DNA of 64,000 nucleotides, taken from the NCBI GenBank assembly GCA_959019775.1, contig CAUEPS010000005.1, positions 46,181-110,180 of the forward strand, written 5' to 3'. The position numbers were made by a program, and so were the translations under genes. Below the pieces are notes generated by a model. It saw nothing but the letters and a program-made list of their open reading frames with translations. It was not told the DNA's origin and did no database searches. Source of the stretch: an uncultured Collinsella sp. (GTDB taxonomy: Bacteria; Actinomycetota; Coriobacteriia; Coriobacteriales; Coriobacteriaceae). Within the stretch, counting starts at the first letter, position 1. Each line of letters opens with the position of its first letter. Shown piece by piece: positions 1 through 7,471 of the stretch.

Positions 1-134
1 TCTCGCAACCGCTCGGAAGCATCGACCGAGGAGAACCCGGTTGGCTGCACGCACGTCCACGCCACCGAACCATCCCCATCGACCACAGCGGCCTTAGCCG
101 CCGTAGACCCGATATCGATCCCGATCCCTATCAT
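1..134 (-). CDS. 2-hydroxyacyl-CoA dehydratase activator (BadF/BadG/HgdC ATPase), 5' part only
   Basis: The first 44 codons of a minus-strand gene run off the left edge. The N-terminus MIGIGIDIGSTAAKAAVVDG is the phosphate-1 motif of the ASKHA-fold activators (HgdC/BadF family). These carry a [4Fe-4S] cluster and use ATP hydrolysis to push one low-potential electron into a dehydratase or double-cubane partner. ATG at 134 is the natural start because the motif begins immediately. It lies downstream of two partner proteins on the same strand, as expected for an activator-plus-reductase operon. The cluster cysteines and second ATP motif lie outside the window. Confidence 0.85.
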   Translation of the reverse strand, partial: MIGIGIDIGSTAAKAAVVDGDGSVAWTCVQPTGFSSVDASERLR

Positions 135-186
135 GGCTCTCTCCCAATCTAAACATCAAAGGTAGCGGCGCGTTCAGGCGCCTTAG

Positions 187-294
187 CTCTAGGTTTCTCA
201 GGTGCCGGAAATTGCCCCGAAAGAGGAGCGCAGCGTACTTTGGGTACGCAAGCGACGGTTTGAGGGGCAAGATCCGGTGCCTGAGAAAGCTAGA
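187..294 (-). repeat. Structured intergenic repeat, copy A (long imperfect hairpin)
   Basis: About 32-nt arms (roughly 187-218 and 263-294) pair with a few mismatches around a ~44-nt interior, GAAAGAGGAGCGC...CAAGCGACGGTTTGA. The interior holds a small inner hairpin (GCGTAC/GTACGC). The right arm overlaps the last codons and stop (290-292) of the upstream dehydratase gene. A second copy lies at 1490-1594. Where the arms differ between copies, the change on one side is matched on the other, which suggests a conserved RNA or DNA structure. Confidence 0.75.
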
Positions 295-1453
295 GGGTTT
301 CGATGAAGGCGGCGATGCGCGTCTCGATCTGGCCCATGTCGCCGTTGCTGTAATCGGTCTCAATCTTCATGTACGGAATACCCGCACCCTCGACGGCCTC
401 CTGCATGCGCGCGCTCTCAACGTTGAAGGTGTGGCAGGCCTGTAACACGCTCTCTACCACGCCATCGACGTGGTACTTCTCGCACATGGCCAGCGTATTT
501 TCCATACGACCGTCGTTGGGCGTCATGACCGAGCAGCTGATATCCAGGTAGCGGTCGGCGATGGCGCGCATGGTGTCGGGAGCCTCCGGGTCGATCATCA
601 TGGCCGCCGTGCGCTCGCCCGAGCAGTCGTCCATGCACACGACCACACCGCCGTTGGACTCGATGGTGCGACCGATCTTGTTGATCACGCCGCCCACCGG
701 GCAGCCGGTGATCAGGATGCGCTTGGCATCCGCCGCGACCGGGCGCTCGCCCGCGTCGTAGGCCTCGCGCAGCTTGGCAACCTTTTGCTCCAGCTGCTGT
801 GTATAGGCCTCGATATCAAAGCTGAACGTACCGGCAAACATGGTGCTCATCAGGTCGACGCCGCTCATGGCCGCCGGCTGGTTGGCCTGCAGCGCAAACA
901 TGTCGAGCTGGGCCGCACGCAGGCGGTTGCGACGACGAACCGCAGCGCGCAGGTCATCGTCGGTAATCGTGATGCCGTAGAAGTTCTCGAGCTCCTCCTT
1001 GAGCAGACGGCACTCCTCGTACCAGCCCTCGCGCTCGTAGGCGCGGTCGCGGCCCTGCGGCAGGTGCAAAATGTGCGTGCGCTTGAGCTCGTTGAGCAGC
1101 TCGTACATCTTCTTTTTGCCGTCGCAGGTGGTCTCGCCGATGATCATGTCGCTAAAGTACGTAAACGGACACTTTTGCGAGTAGGCAAAGCCGTAGGTCG
1201 ACTTGATGAGCGGGCAGAGGTTTGCCGGCAGCACCTTCTCGGCCTCGGGAATCACCTCATCGGACGTGCCGCACAAGGCCACACTTGCAGCGCCCGCGGC
1301 ATCGATAATCTCGAGCGGCGTATAGCTGCACAAAAAGCCGACCAGGCGATTGCCGGCCTGTTTGTAATCCTTGACGCGAATAAACGCCGCCTTGCGCTGC
1401 TCGTTGAACTCCTCAAACGTGGACGGCAACGGCTGCTCAATATTTTCCGACAT
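290..1453 (-). CDS. 2-hydroxyacyl-CoA dehydratase family protein (double-cubane cluster type), 387 aa
   Basis: A member of the HgdB/FldC/BadD family (2-hydroxyacyl-CoA dehydratase D component). C80, C95 and C110 sit in the segment CPLIKSTYGF...KCPFTYFSDMIIGETTCDGKKK, with even C-x14-C-x14-C spacing. A second Rossmann-like half contains ILITGCPVGG and further cysteines. The CPLIKS...CDGKKK signature fits the double-cubane-cluster anaerobic reductases (YjiM-like), which receive electrons from the neighbouring activator ATPase and reduce small substrates. The true substrate cannot be read from sequence. ATG at 1453 is preceded by AAGGAG and opens directly into conserved sequence; the frame runs on to 1813 but that part lacks family similarity. 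It is paralogous to the next gene, so the two could form a heterodimer or two separate enzymes. Confidence 0.85.
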   Translation of the reverse strand: MSENIEQPLPSTFEEFNEQRKAAFIRVKDYKQAGNRLVGFLCSYTPLEIIDAAGAASVALCGTSDEVIPEAEKVLPANLCPLIKSTYGFAYSQKCPFTYFSDMIIGETTCDGKKKMYELLNELKRTHILHLPQGRDRAYEREGWYEECRLLKEELENFYGITITDDDLRAAVRRRNRLRAAQLDMFALQANQPAAMSGVDLMSTMFAGTFSFDIEAYTQQLEQKVAKLREAYDAGERPVAADAKRILITGCPVGGVINKIGRTIESNGGVVVCMDDCSGERTAAMMIDPEAPDTMRAIADRYLDISCSVMTPNDGRMENTLAMCEKYHVDGVVESVLQACHTFNVESARMQEAVEGAGIPYMKIETDYSNGDMGQIETRIAAFIETL

Positions 1454-1489
1454 ATAACTCCTTAACAAACCTTTTAGCCAACCAAGGAA

Positions 1490-1594
1490 ACGGCTTTCCC
1501 AGGTGCCCGAGGTTGCCGTGAAAGAGGAGCGCCGCGTACTTTGACACGCAAGCGACGGTTTGAACGGCAAGATCGGGTGTCCGGGAAAGCCGCC
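1490..1594 (-). repeat. Structured intergenic repeat, copy B
   Basis: Arms at about 1490-1519 and 1563-1594 fold around an interior nearly identical to copy A (AAAGAGGAGCGC.GCGTACTTTG and ACGCAAGCGACGGTTTGA). Outer stem bases differ from copy A but stay complementary: copy A has TTTCTCAGG facing CCTGAGAAA, while copy B has CTTTCCC facing GGGAAAG. The copy sits exactly between the two dehydratase-like genes, so both would be in the same operon mRNA. No transposase is nearby. Confidence 0.75.
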
Positions 1595-1607
1595 GGGACG
1601 GATGGCC

Positions 1608-2891
1608 CTAAATGGTTTCCAAGAAAGCCTCAATCCTGGTTTGTAGCTGGCCTGCATCCTCGCCGGCGTAGTCGGTCGTGATGTGCATAAACGGAATGCC
1701 GGCCTCCTCGGCGGCCTTCTCCACGACAAACGACTCCATCTCGTAGAGCGTGCAGAACTGCAGGGCCACGTCGACGATGCCGTCTGCATGCAGGTCGCGC
1801 GCCATCTGGACAATGTCCTTCATGCGCTGGTCGTTGGGCGTGAAGACGGCGCAGTTGATCTTGAAGTAGCGCTCGGCGATGGCGTCGAGCATCTCGTCGA
1901 CCGTCTCGCCGGACTCGTCGACCAGGTCCTTGTAGTAGCGCGAGCCCGTGCAGGACTCCTCGCCCACCACGACGCCGCCGGCCTTCTCGATGAGGTTGAA
2001 CAGCTTCCAGTTGGGCACGGCCATGGGCGTGCCGGTGTACAGGATGCGCTTGGTCCCCTTGGGCGCCACGCCCTCGCCGGCCTCGACACGCTGCTCGCAC
2101 TCGGCGGCCATCTCGTTGATGGCTCCGGTCAGACGCGGCGTGTCGTCCATAAAGGCGGCCTGAACGGTCAGCAGGCTGTCGAGACCGCTGATGGGCGCCG
2201 GATCGGCAGCGCGCGTGGCAGCCAGACGCTGCAGGGCGCGACGCTTCTCGTTGACGGCGTGGATGGCAGCCTTCAGGCGCTCGGGCGTAATCTTGACGCC
2301 GCACTCTTCCTCGATCTTGGCGGCAAGCTTTTTAACCTCGGCCTTCCAGGTCACGAGCGTCGACTCGTCGTGCACGTTGGGGATATCCATGACGTACATG
2401 TTCTTTTGCGTGGCAAAGAACTCGTAGGCTTTCTTCTTGCCATCGCAGGTGTTCTCGCCTACCACCAGGTCACTCGACTCAATGTAGGGGCAGACCTCGC
2501 CCAGCTTAAAGCCGGCAAAGCTCTTGATGAGCGGACAGGTGTTGCGCGGCAGATGCTCCTCGACCTTGTCGGTCGCCCAGTCGGCACCCGAGCACAGGCC
2601 CACAGGAATGCCGTCACAGGCAAGTACGATCTCCTCGGGCACGTACACGCAGAACGAGCCGACGATCTTGGTTGCCTCGCCGGCCTCCTTCTTGTCGAGC
2701 ATCTCCTTAATACGGCCGCTGTGGATGTTGGTGGCCACAAAGTCCAGGTAAGACGTGGACTTGGGGCGGTTGTTCTGCGTCAGGAACATATCGCCGTACA
2801 TCTGGCCCACGGCGCCCAGCAGCATGTCGTGGTCGGCAAGATTCATGCCGAGGCTCTCCCACATCGGATGGAAATCAAATTCTTCAGCCAT
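1608..2891 (-). CDS. 2-hydroxyacyl-CoA dehydratase family protein (double-cubane cluster reductase), 427 aa
   Basis: The first gene of the operon and a paralogue of the 387-aa protein. The cluster-binding region has C119, C134 and C149 with the same C-x14-C-x14-C spacing and the CPLIKS...NTCDGKKK signature. The second half has RILYTGTPM and VVGEESCTGSRYY, a nucleotide-like fold with an extra conserved cysteine. Family knowledge: such proteins hold an oxygen-sensitive cluster and are reduced by a BadF-type ATPase. Inference: an anaerobic low-potential reductase or dehydratase of unknown substrate. ATG at 2891 has an upstream GAGAGGGGAA and matches the family's N-terminus. Confidence 0.87.
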   Translation of the reverse strand: MAEEFDFHPMWESLGMNLADHDMLLGAVGQMYGDMFLTQNNRPKSTSYLDFVATNIHSGRIKEMLDKKEAGEATKIVGSFCVYVPEEIVLACDGIPVGLCSGADWATDKVEEHLPRNTCPLIKSFAGFKLGEVCPYIESSDLVVGENTCDGKKKAYEFFATQKNMYVMDIPNVHDESTLVTWKAEVKKLAAKIEEECGVKITPERLKAAIHAVNEKRRALQRLAATRAADPAPISGLDSLLTVQAAFMDDTPRLTGAINEMAAECEQRVEAGEGVAPKGTKRILYTGTPMAVPNWKLFNLIEKAGGVVVGEESCTGSRYYKDLVDESGETVDEMLDAIAERYFKINCAVFTPNDQRMKDIVQMARDLHADGIVDVALQFCTLYEMESFVVEKAAEEAGIPFMHITTDYAGEDAGQLQTRIEAFLETI

Positions 2892-3320
2892 GACGGTTCC
2901 CCTCTCGAACCAAAAATGAATAGCTACGGTATTCCTGCACGGTGGGTGGCGAAAACCCAGCCGCGCTCAAACCCGGAATTTTGGGGAACCCGCTTTGCAG
3001 CTGATTATTTAGTTGTGCGTCGTCTCTCCCGGAGCCGTGAACATACCTGCTCATATGAGGCTCCGAGCCATATACAGGGCGCGCGCGGCAACGCGACGCG
3101 AATATGTCATCTGCAGCACCGGCGCACCCTCCTTTTCTCGTCGAAGGTAACTATATCAACGGTTGTCGTCCAGACGAACACCACCGACATGCGTACGACA
3201 GCGTCGTGTGCCGTCGTTTAATAAATAATTATCTGTGTTGATAAGAGTTTGTCATCCATCATTCGGCGAACGGCAAGACAAAGCCGCCGAGGCTTATATC
3301 CCCGACGGCATTACCCGGCG
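2892..3320. other. Intergenic region with hairpins, no convincing gene
   Basis: About 430 bases between the dehydratase operon start and the end of modC. It should contain the operon promoter and a long 5' leader. Two clear small hairpins are visible: CGGAGCC/GGCTCCG at about 3033-3070 with an inner CATA/TATG pair, and GGTGGG/CCCAGCC near 2940-2965. Open frames here have no codon bias or ribosome sites. I could not match it to a known riboswitch. Confidence 0.5.
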
Positions 3321-4391
3321 CTATCGACAAACCAAATGGATCTTACTCGCATCGAAGTGCATGCGTAGCGTCTCGCCTGCTTGCGGCAGCTCGTCGACAG
3401 GCACGCCCACCTTGTTGACCTTCCACTGCAGACGCGTGGGCGCATCGACGCGCGGCACGTCCAGCAGCACCAGCCGCTCAAAGCGCGAATCGCTCACACG
3501 GGCCACGTGCAAATCGTAGCTGTTACGGCCCCGCTCCGCGCGATTGTCAACATGGAAGTAGCTCGCACGAATACCGAGGTACGCCACGTCATCTCGAACC
3601 TCACGGCCCACATTAAAGGTCATGCCCCAGTCGAGGGCCTCAACTTCTTCGTCGCCGATCTTGCGCGCGCGGCTCGTATTCTTGCAGCCCGTCAGGCGCA
3701 GTGCCGCCAGCGTCTGCGGACGACGGACCACGTCCTCGATGGAGCCGATCTCCTCCACATGCCCGTCGTGCATCACGCAGATGCGCTGACACAGGCGGCA
3801 CGCTTCGTCGATGTCGTGGCTCACGTAGAGCACGGTACGGTTGCAGACGTCGAACAGGTCGAGCATGTTTTGCTCAAGCGCGCTCTTGAGATACGCATCG
3901 AGTGCGCTCATGGGCTCGTCGAACATAAAAATGCCCGGATGCGCCGCCACCATACGGGCAAGCGCCACGCGTTGCTGCTGCCCGCCCGAGAGTCGCGCGG
4001 GGTAGCGATCGACAAAATCGGCCAGACCGAAAATGCCCAGATAGCGCTCGGCGAGCTTTTTGCGCGCGGCGGCGTCGCCCGCATCCTTTACACCGGCGCA
4101 TACGTTATCGGCCACCGTCATATTGGGAAACAGCTGATAGTTTTGGAACAGTAGGGCGCATTTTCGCTCCTGGGGCGACAGGTTGATGCCCGCCGCCGAG
4201 TCAAAAAAGGTCACGCCGTTGACGACGATCTTGCCCTCGTCGGGCGTCTCCACACCGGCGATGCAGCGCAGTGTGCAGCTCTTGCCGCAACCCGAGGCGC
4301 CCAGCAGCGCCACACGCTCCTCGCCGGCCTCAAGCTGCATGTCGAGGGTGAACCCCGGATAGCGCTTTTTGATATCCAGAACAAGCGACAT
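3321..4391 (-). CDS. modC: Molybdate ABC transporter ATP-binding protein
   Basis: A 356-aa ABC ATPase. Walker A GASGCGKS is at 31-38, the signature LSGGQQQR at 134-141 and Walker B IFMFDEP at 154-160, followed by a ~130-residue C-terminal domain expected for ModC-type importers (MOP-like regulatory region). It powers molybdate or tungstate uptake through ModB. It is the last gene of modABC: ModB stops at 4395, three bases upstream of this ATG, so the two are probably translationally coupled. The substrate assignment rests on the ModA/ModB neighbours and the molybdopterin genes upstream. The C-terminal domain looks divergent, so specificity between molybdate and tungstate is open. Confidence 0.9.
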   Translation of the reverse strand: MSLVLDIKKRYPGFTLDMQLEAGEERVALLGASGCGKSCTLRCIAGVETPDEGKIVVNGVTFFDSAAGINLSPQERKCALLFQNYQLFPNMTVADNVCAGVKDAGDAAARKKLAERYLGIFGLADFVDRYPARLSGGQQQRVALARMVAAHPGIFMFDEPMSALDAYLKSALEQNMLDLFDVCNRTVLYVSHDIDEACRLCQRICVMHDGHVEEIGSIEDVVRRPQTLAALRLTGCKNTSRARKIGDEEVEALDWGMTFNVGREVRDDVAYLGIRASYFHVDNRAERGRNSYDLHVARVSDSRFERLVLLDVPRVDAPTRLQWKVNKVGVPVDELPQAGETLRMHFDASKIHLVCR

Positions 4392-4394
4392 GGC

Positions 4395-5837
4395 TTATCG
4401 ACCTCCCTTTGCGACCGTGTCATCGCGCATGAGCTCGGCCAGCGCCTCGCGATCGATACGCAGCACATCGCCGCCGACTGGGTCGAGTGAATCGGTCTGG
4501 CCGCCCAGCTGCTTGGCCTGCTTGCGCTCCGCGCGGGACAGGCCGCGCTCGCGATACTTTTGCGAATGCGCCGTGTACATATTGATGAACAGAATGACCA
4601 GGAAACTGAACACGATTACGACAACGACCCAAAAGAGGGCCACCGACGTATTGCCGCCCATCCACTCAAAATAGATGGCGATGGGAATGGTCTGCGTAAT
4701 GCCGGCGTAGTTGCCCGCAAAAAACAGGGTACAGCCAAACTCGCCCATCGCGCGGGCAAAGGCGAGCACCGTGCCAGCGGCAATCGAGGGCCAGCCGAGC
4801 GGCATCATAAGCCTGGTAAAGATACGGCGCTCGGACCATCCCAAGGTTCGCGCGGCGTCGAGCATCTGCGTGTCGAGGCTCTCGAAGGCTCCGAGCGCCG
4901 TGCGGTAGACCAGCGGAAACGACACAACGACGGCCGAAATGACCGCCGCGGGCCAGGTAAAGACAATCGAGATGCCGTGCGCGATAAGCCACTGGCCCAC
5001 CCCAGTCGAGCGGCCAAACAGCATGAGGAGCAGAAAACCGCAGACCGTGGGCGGCAGCACCATAGGAATCGTAAAGACCGAATCAAGCAAACCCTTCACG
5101 CGGCTCGTGGTACCCATGGTCTTCCACGCAGCGAACAGGCCCAGCGCAAAGGAAATCAGCAGGGCAAGGCCACTCGTTTTAATGGACACCCAAAACGGGC
5201 GATAGTCGATGTCGCCCAATAAGGTGGCCAGAGAGGTCAAGGGCCCCTGCTCACCCCGCAACACGACAGACGATGCTTCTACCATTTGAGCGCTATCAAG
5301 CCAACGCGCGCCGCCCTTGGCATCACCCGAGGCTGATGCAATCACCACATAGCGGTCCCCATCCGCACCGCGCTCGTCAAAGCCATAGGTATACCCGCCG
5401 GCATCAAACGTTGTTTCCGCCGTGACATACCAAGGAAGATCCACGTCCCCCAGCTGCGCACCTCCCATGCAGTTTGCGCTGTCGAGCTTGCAGACGAGGG
5501 CTTTGAGACCCGATACGCACTCGTTATCCTGCGGATCAAATCCATACCTCTCGACCGCCTTAGGCGATATCCACACCACAACGCGATCGGCAGCAGGCGC
5601 CACTACAAGGTCCACGTCCTCGTCAACGGGAAACCGGTAGCCCTCAGGCTGGCCCTCCATGGCACGAGCGGTCCCCTTGGCCAGCCGCTCAAAACCCTCG
5701 ATCCCATAGGAAAGCCCATGAGCGGTCGCAGCAACCTGGGCCCCGTCCTCAGCATCCCCAGCAAACGCAAATCCCGGCACCCAGCAAAGCGCGAAGGTCA
5801 AAGCACAGGTGACAAGCATGCGGAATCTATTAAGCAC
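4395..5837 (-). CDS. modB: Molybdate ABC transporter permease with secreted N-terminal extension
   Basis: The C-terminal half is an ordinary ModB permease: membrane segments start at FWVSIKTSGLALLISFALG, and the coupling loop has EAA-like GAFESLDTQMLDAARTLG. Unusually, ~190 residues precede it. They start with a signal peptide (MLNRFRMLVTCALTFALCWVPGFAFA is cut into ...VPGFAFA-GDA) followed by an extracytoplasmic domain of unknown fold with two cysteines near CVSGLKALVCKLDSANC. The usual ModB is about 225 aa; this is 480. A ~50-aa charged tail follows the last membrane helix. I chose GTG at 5837 because GGAGC (5843-5847) lies 5 bases upstream; an ATG at 5819 has no such site. It follows modA by 68 bases. 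Confidence 0.85.
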   Translation of the reverse strand: MLNRFRMLVTCALTFALCWVPGFAFAGDAEDGAQVAATAHGLSYGIEGFERLAKGTARAMEGQPEGYRFPVDEDVDLVVAPAADRVVVWISPKAVERYGFDPQDNECVSGLKALVCKLDSANCMGGAQLGDVDLPWYVTAETTFDAGGYTYGFDERGADGDRYVVIASASGDAKGGARWLDSAQMVEASSVVLRGEQGPLTSLATLLGDIDYRPFWVSIKTSGLALLISFALGLFAAWKTMGTTSRVKGLLDSVFTIPMVLPPTVCGFLLLMLFGRSTGVGQWLIAHGISIVFTWPAAVISAVVVSFPLVYRTALGAFESLDTQMLDAARTLGWSERRIFTRLMMPLGWPSIAAGTVLAFARAMGEFGCTLFFAGNYAGITQTIPIAIYFEWMGGNTSVALFWVVVVIVFSFLVILFINMYTAHSQKYRERGLSRAERKQAKQLGGQTDSLDPVGGDVLRIDREALAELMRDDTVAKGGR

Positions 5838-5905
5838 GAAAAGCTCCAAGCGGATACAAGGACGGAGTGAAACACAAAACGATGGAATTATCGCGCCAAG
5901 CCGCA

Positions 5906-6778
5906 CTACGCGGAAAGCTCAAAGCCGTACTTAGCCCAAATCTTCTGAGCCTTCTTGTTGGTCAGACAGAAGTCGATGAACGCCTTGGCCTCGTCGGCAT
6001 GCTCGGAGCTCTCGGCAACGGCACCCGGGTATACGATGGGCTTGTGCGAGTCCTCGGGACACACAAAGGCCTCCTCGATGCCGTCGTAGCGGAAGATGTC
6101 GGAGCTGTAGACAAAACCGGCTACGCAGTCGCCCGTAGAGACATAGGCGGCGGCGGTGCCCACCTTATCGGCCAGTGCGACCTTGTCGGCGATCTCGGGA
6201 GCATACTCGCCGTCGTCGCCCTCGGTACCGGTATAGAGCCCCACGGAAGCCAGCGCCTGGTTGGCGTACTTGCCGGCGGGGACGGTCTTGGCGTCGCCAA
6301 TGGCGATCTTGCCGTCCAGATTCGCGACGTCGGCGATGGCCTCGACCTTGGTGTCGGAGCCCTCGGCGCGAATGATCACGAGGTCGTTGACGAACATGTC
6401 CTCACGCGTATCGGCGTCGACGAGTTCGGCGGTCTCAGCGTCATCCATGGTGCCCTTGGAAGCGGTGATAAGCACGTCGACGGCGGCACCGGCACGCATC
6501 TGCTCAACGAGGTCGCCGGAGGCCTTAAACTGCGTGTCGGCAAAGGTGGTGCCGGTCTGGTCGGTGTAGAGCTCCTGGACCTCGGGCAAAGCCTTCTCGA
6601 GCGAGTTGGCGGCAAAGACCTGCAGCTCGACAGCTTTCTTAGAAGACGCCTCAGCAGAACCGGCATCGGATCCGGCCGGCTCAGACGTCTTGCTACCCGA
6701 GCAGCCGGCAAGACCAAGGCTGGTAGCGGCGACAGCAGAAAGCGAGACGAATCCGCGGCGAGAAACCATATCGAACAT
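5906..6778 (-). CDS. modA: Molybdate-binding lipoprotein
   Basis: A 290-aa periplasmic-type binding protein. The N-terminus MFDMVSRRGFVSLSAVAATS has a twin-arginine-like SRRGF and a lipobox LAGC with the lipid-attached C26, so it should be anchored outside the membrane. The mature part has the ModA pattern (LQVFAANSLEKALPEVQELY, FKASGDLVEQMRAGAAVDVLITASKGTMD). It captures molybdate or tungstate for ModBC. ATG at 6778 was preferred over TTG at 6784 because AAAGGG sits at the right distance. First gene of modABC, with a palindromic operator candidate 45 bases upstream. Confidence 0.92.
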   Translation of the reverse strand: MFDMVSRRGFVSLSAVAATSLGLAGCSGSKTSEPAGSDAGSAEASSKKAVELQVFAANSLEKALPEVQELYTDQTGTTFADTQFKASGDLVEQMRAGAAVDVLITASKGTMDDAETAELVDADTREDMFVNDLVIIRAEGSDTKVEAIADVANLDGKIAIGDAKTVPAGKYANQALASVGLYTGTEGDDGEYAPEIADKVALADKVGTAAAYVSTGDCVAGFVYSSDIFRYDGIEEAFVCPEDSHKPIVYPGAVAESSEHADEAKAFIDFCLTNKKAQKIWAKYGFELSA

Positions 6779-6822
6779 ATTCAACCCTTTCGGACCTTGT
6801 GCCCGGGTACCCCACCGCGGGC

Positions 6823-6844
6823 TATAATCTGCAATCAGATTATA
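6823..6844 (-). promoter_or_regulatory. Perfect 9-bp palindrome upstream of modA (candidate ModE-type operator)
   Basis: TATAATCTG-CAAT-CAGATTATA, 45 bases upstream of the modA start. It contains TATAAT on the coding strand, so a bound repressor would cover the -10 region. A second palindrome, TATTCTC-GTCA-GAGAATA, is at 6874-6891. Molybdate operons are commonly repressed through TATA-rich palindromes by ModE, but no modE gene is in this window and the sequence is not the E. coli consensus. Confidence 0.6.
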
Positions 6845-6931
6845 CTTTTGCGCGAATAATGATAGTGAGAAATTATTCTCGTCAGAGAATATAGTTTCGA
6901 GTTAGCGTGCACCTCGGCGTCGCTTCGGTGG

Positions 6932-6967
6932 AAAACAAAAGCGGAGCAGCCATTCAGGTCGCCCCGC
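6932..6967 (-). terminator. Intrinsic terminator after mogA
   Basis: On the minus strand a GCGGGGC/GCTCCGC stem is followed by TTTTGTTTT, 15 bases after the mogA stop. Confidence 0.6.
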
Positions 6968-6981
6968 CGCAGGTAAACCGC

Positions 6982-7461
6982 TTAGTTGGTATGTCCGCCG
7001 CCCGCTGTCATCTGAGCCGCATGCTCCAGCTGGTCCGCTATGGCCTCCCAGCTTTCGCGGGCGGCCTTTGTAGAACCGGGAAAGTTTACGACAAGTGTAT
7101 GACCTCGTTGCATGCAAATAGCGCGCGAGAGCATGGCGCGGCGCGTCTTGGTCATCGAGTACGCGCGAATCGCCTCGGCAATACCCGGCACATCGCGGAC
7201 GCAGACGGCACGCGTCGCCTCGGGCGTCACATCGCGCATCGAAAGCCCCGTGCCGCCGCAGGTGAGCACGACATTGGCGTGGCACTCATCGGCGGCTTCC
7301 ACAATGGCATCACCAATCTCGCTGACGTCATCACGCACGACCACATGTGAGGCGACCGTCCAGCCCTGCGCCTCGATAAGTTCCTCGAGTGCGGCTCCAG
7401 CCTCGTCCTGAGCAAGATCGCGCGTATCCGAGCACGTCACGATCGATATCTTCAACTCCAT
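6982..7461 (-). CDS. mogA: Molybdopterin adenylyltransferase (MogA/MoaB family)
   Basis: A 159-aa single-domain protein with the MPT-binding motif TCGGTGLSMRDVTPEAT at 67-83. It adenylylates molybdopterin, preparing it for metal insertion by MoeA. ATG at 7461 has a strong AGGAGGAAG; the frame continues upstream into moeA but without family similarity. It sits 10 bases after the moeA stop, so moeA-mogA form one transcript, and next to modABC. Family members named MoaB and MogA cannot be told apart confidently by eye; the gene order with moeA favours the MogA role. Confidence 0.9.
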   Translation of the reverse strand: MELKISIVTCSDTRDLAQDEAGAALEELIEAQGWTVASHVVVRDDVSEIGDAIVEAADECHANVVLTCGGTGLSMRDVTPEATRAVCVRDVPGIAEAIRAYSMTKTRRAMLSRAICMQRGHTLVVNFPGSTKAARESWEAIADQLEHAAQMTAGGGHTN

Positions 7462-7471
7462 AGTCTTCCTC

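Noticed and set aside
2892..3320. Molybdenum cofactor riboswitch
   Set aside because: The location (after modC, before the dehydratase operon) and sequence do not match the Moco aptamer; only generic hairpins are seen.
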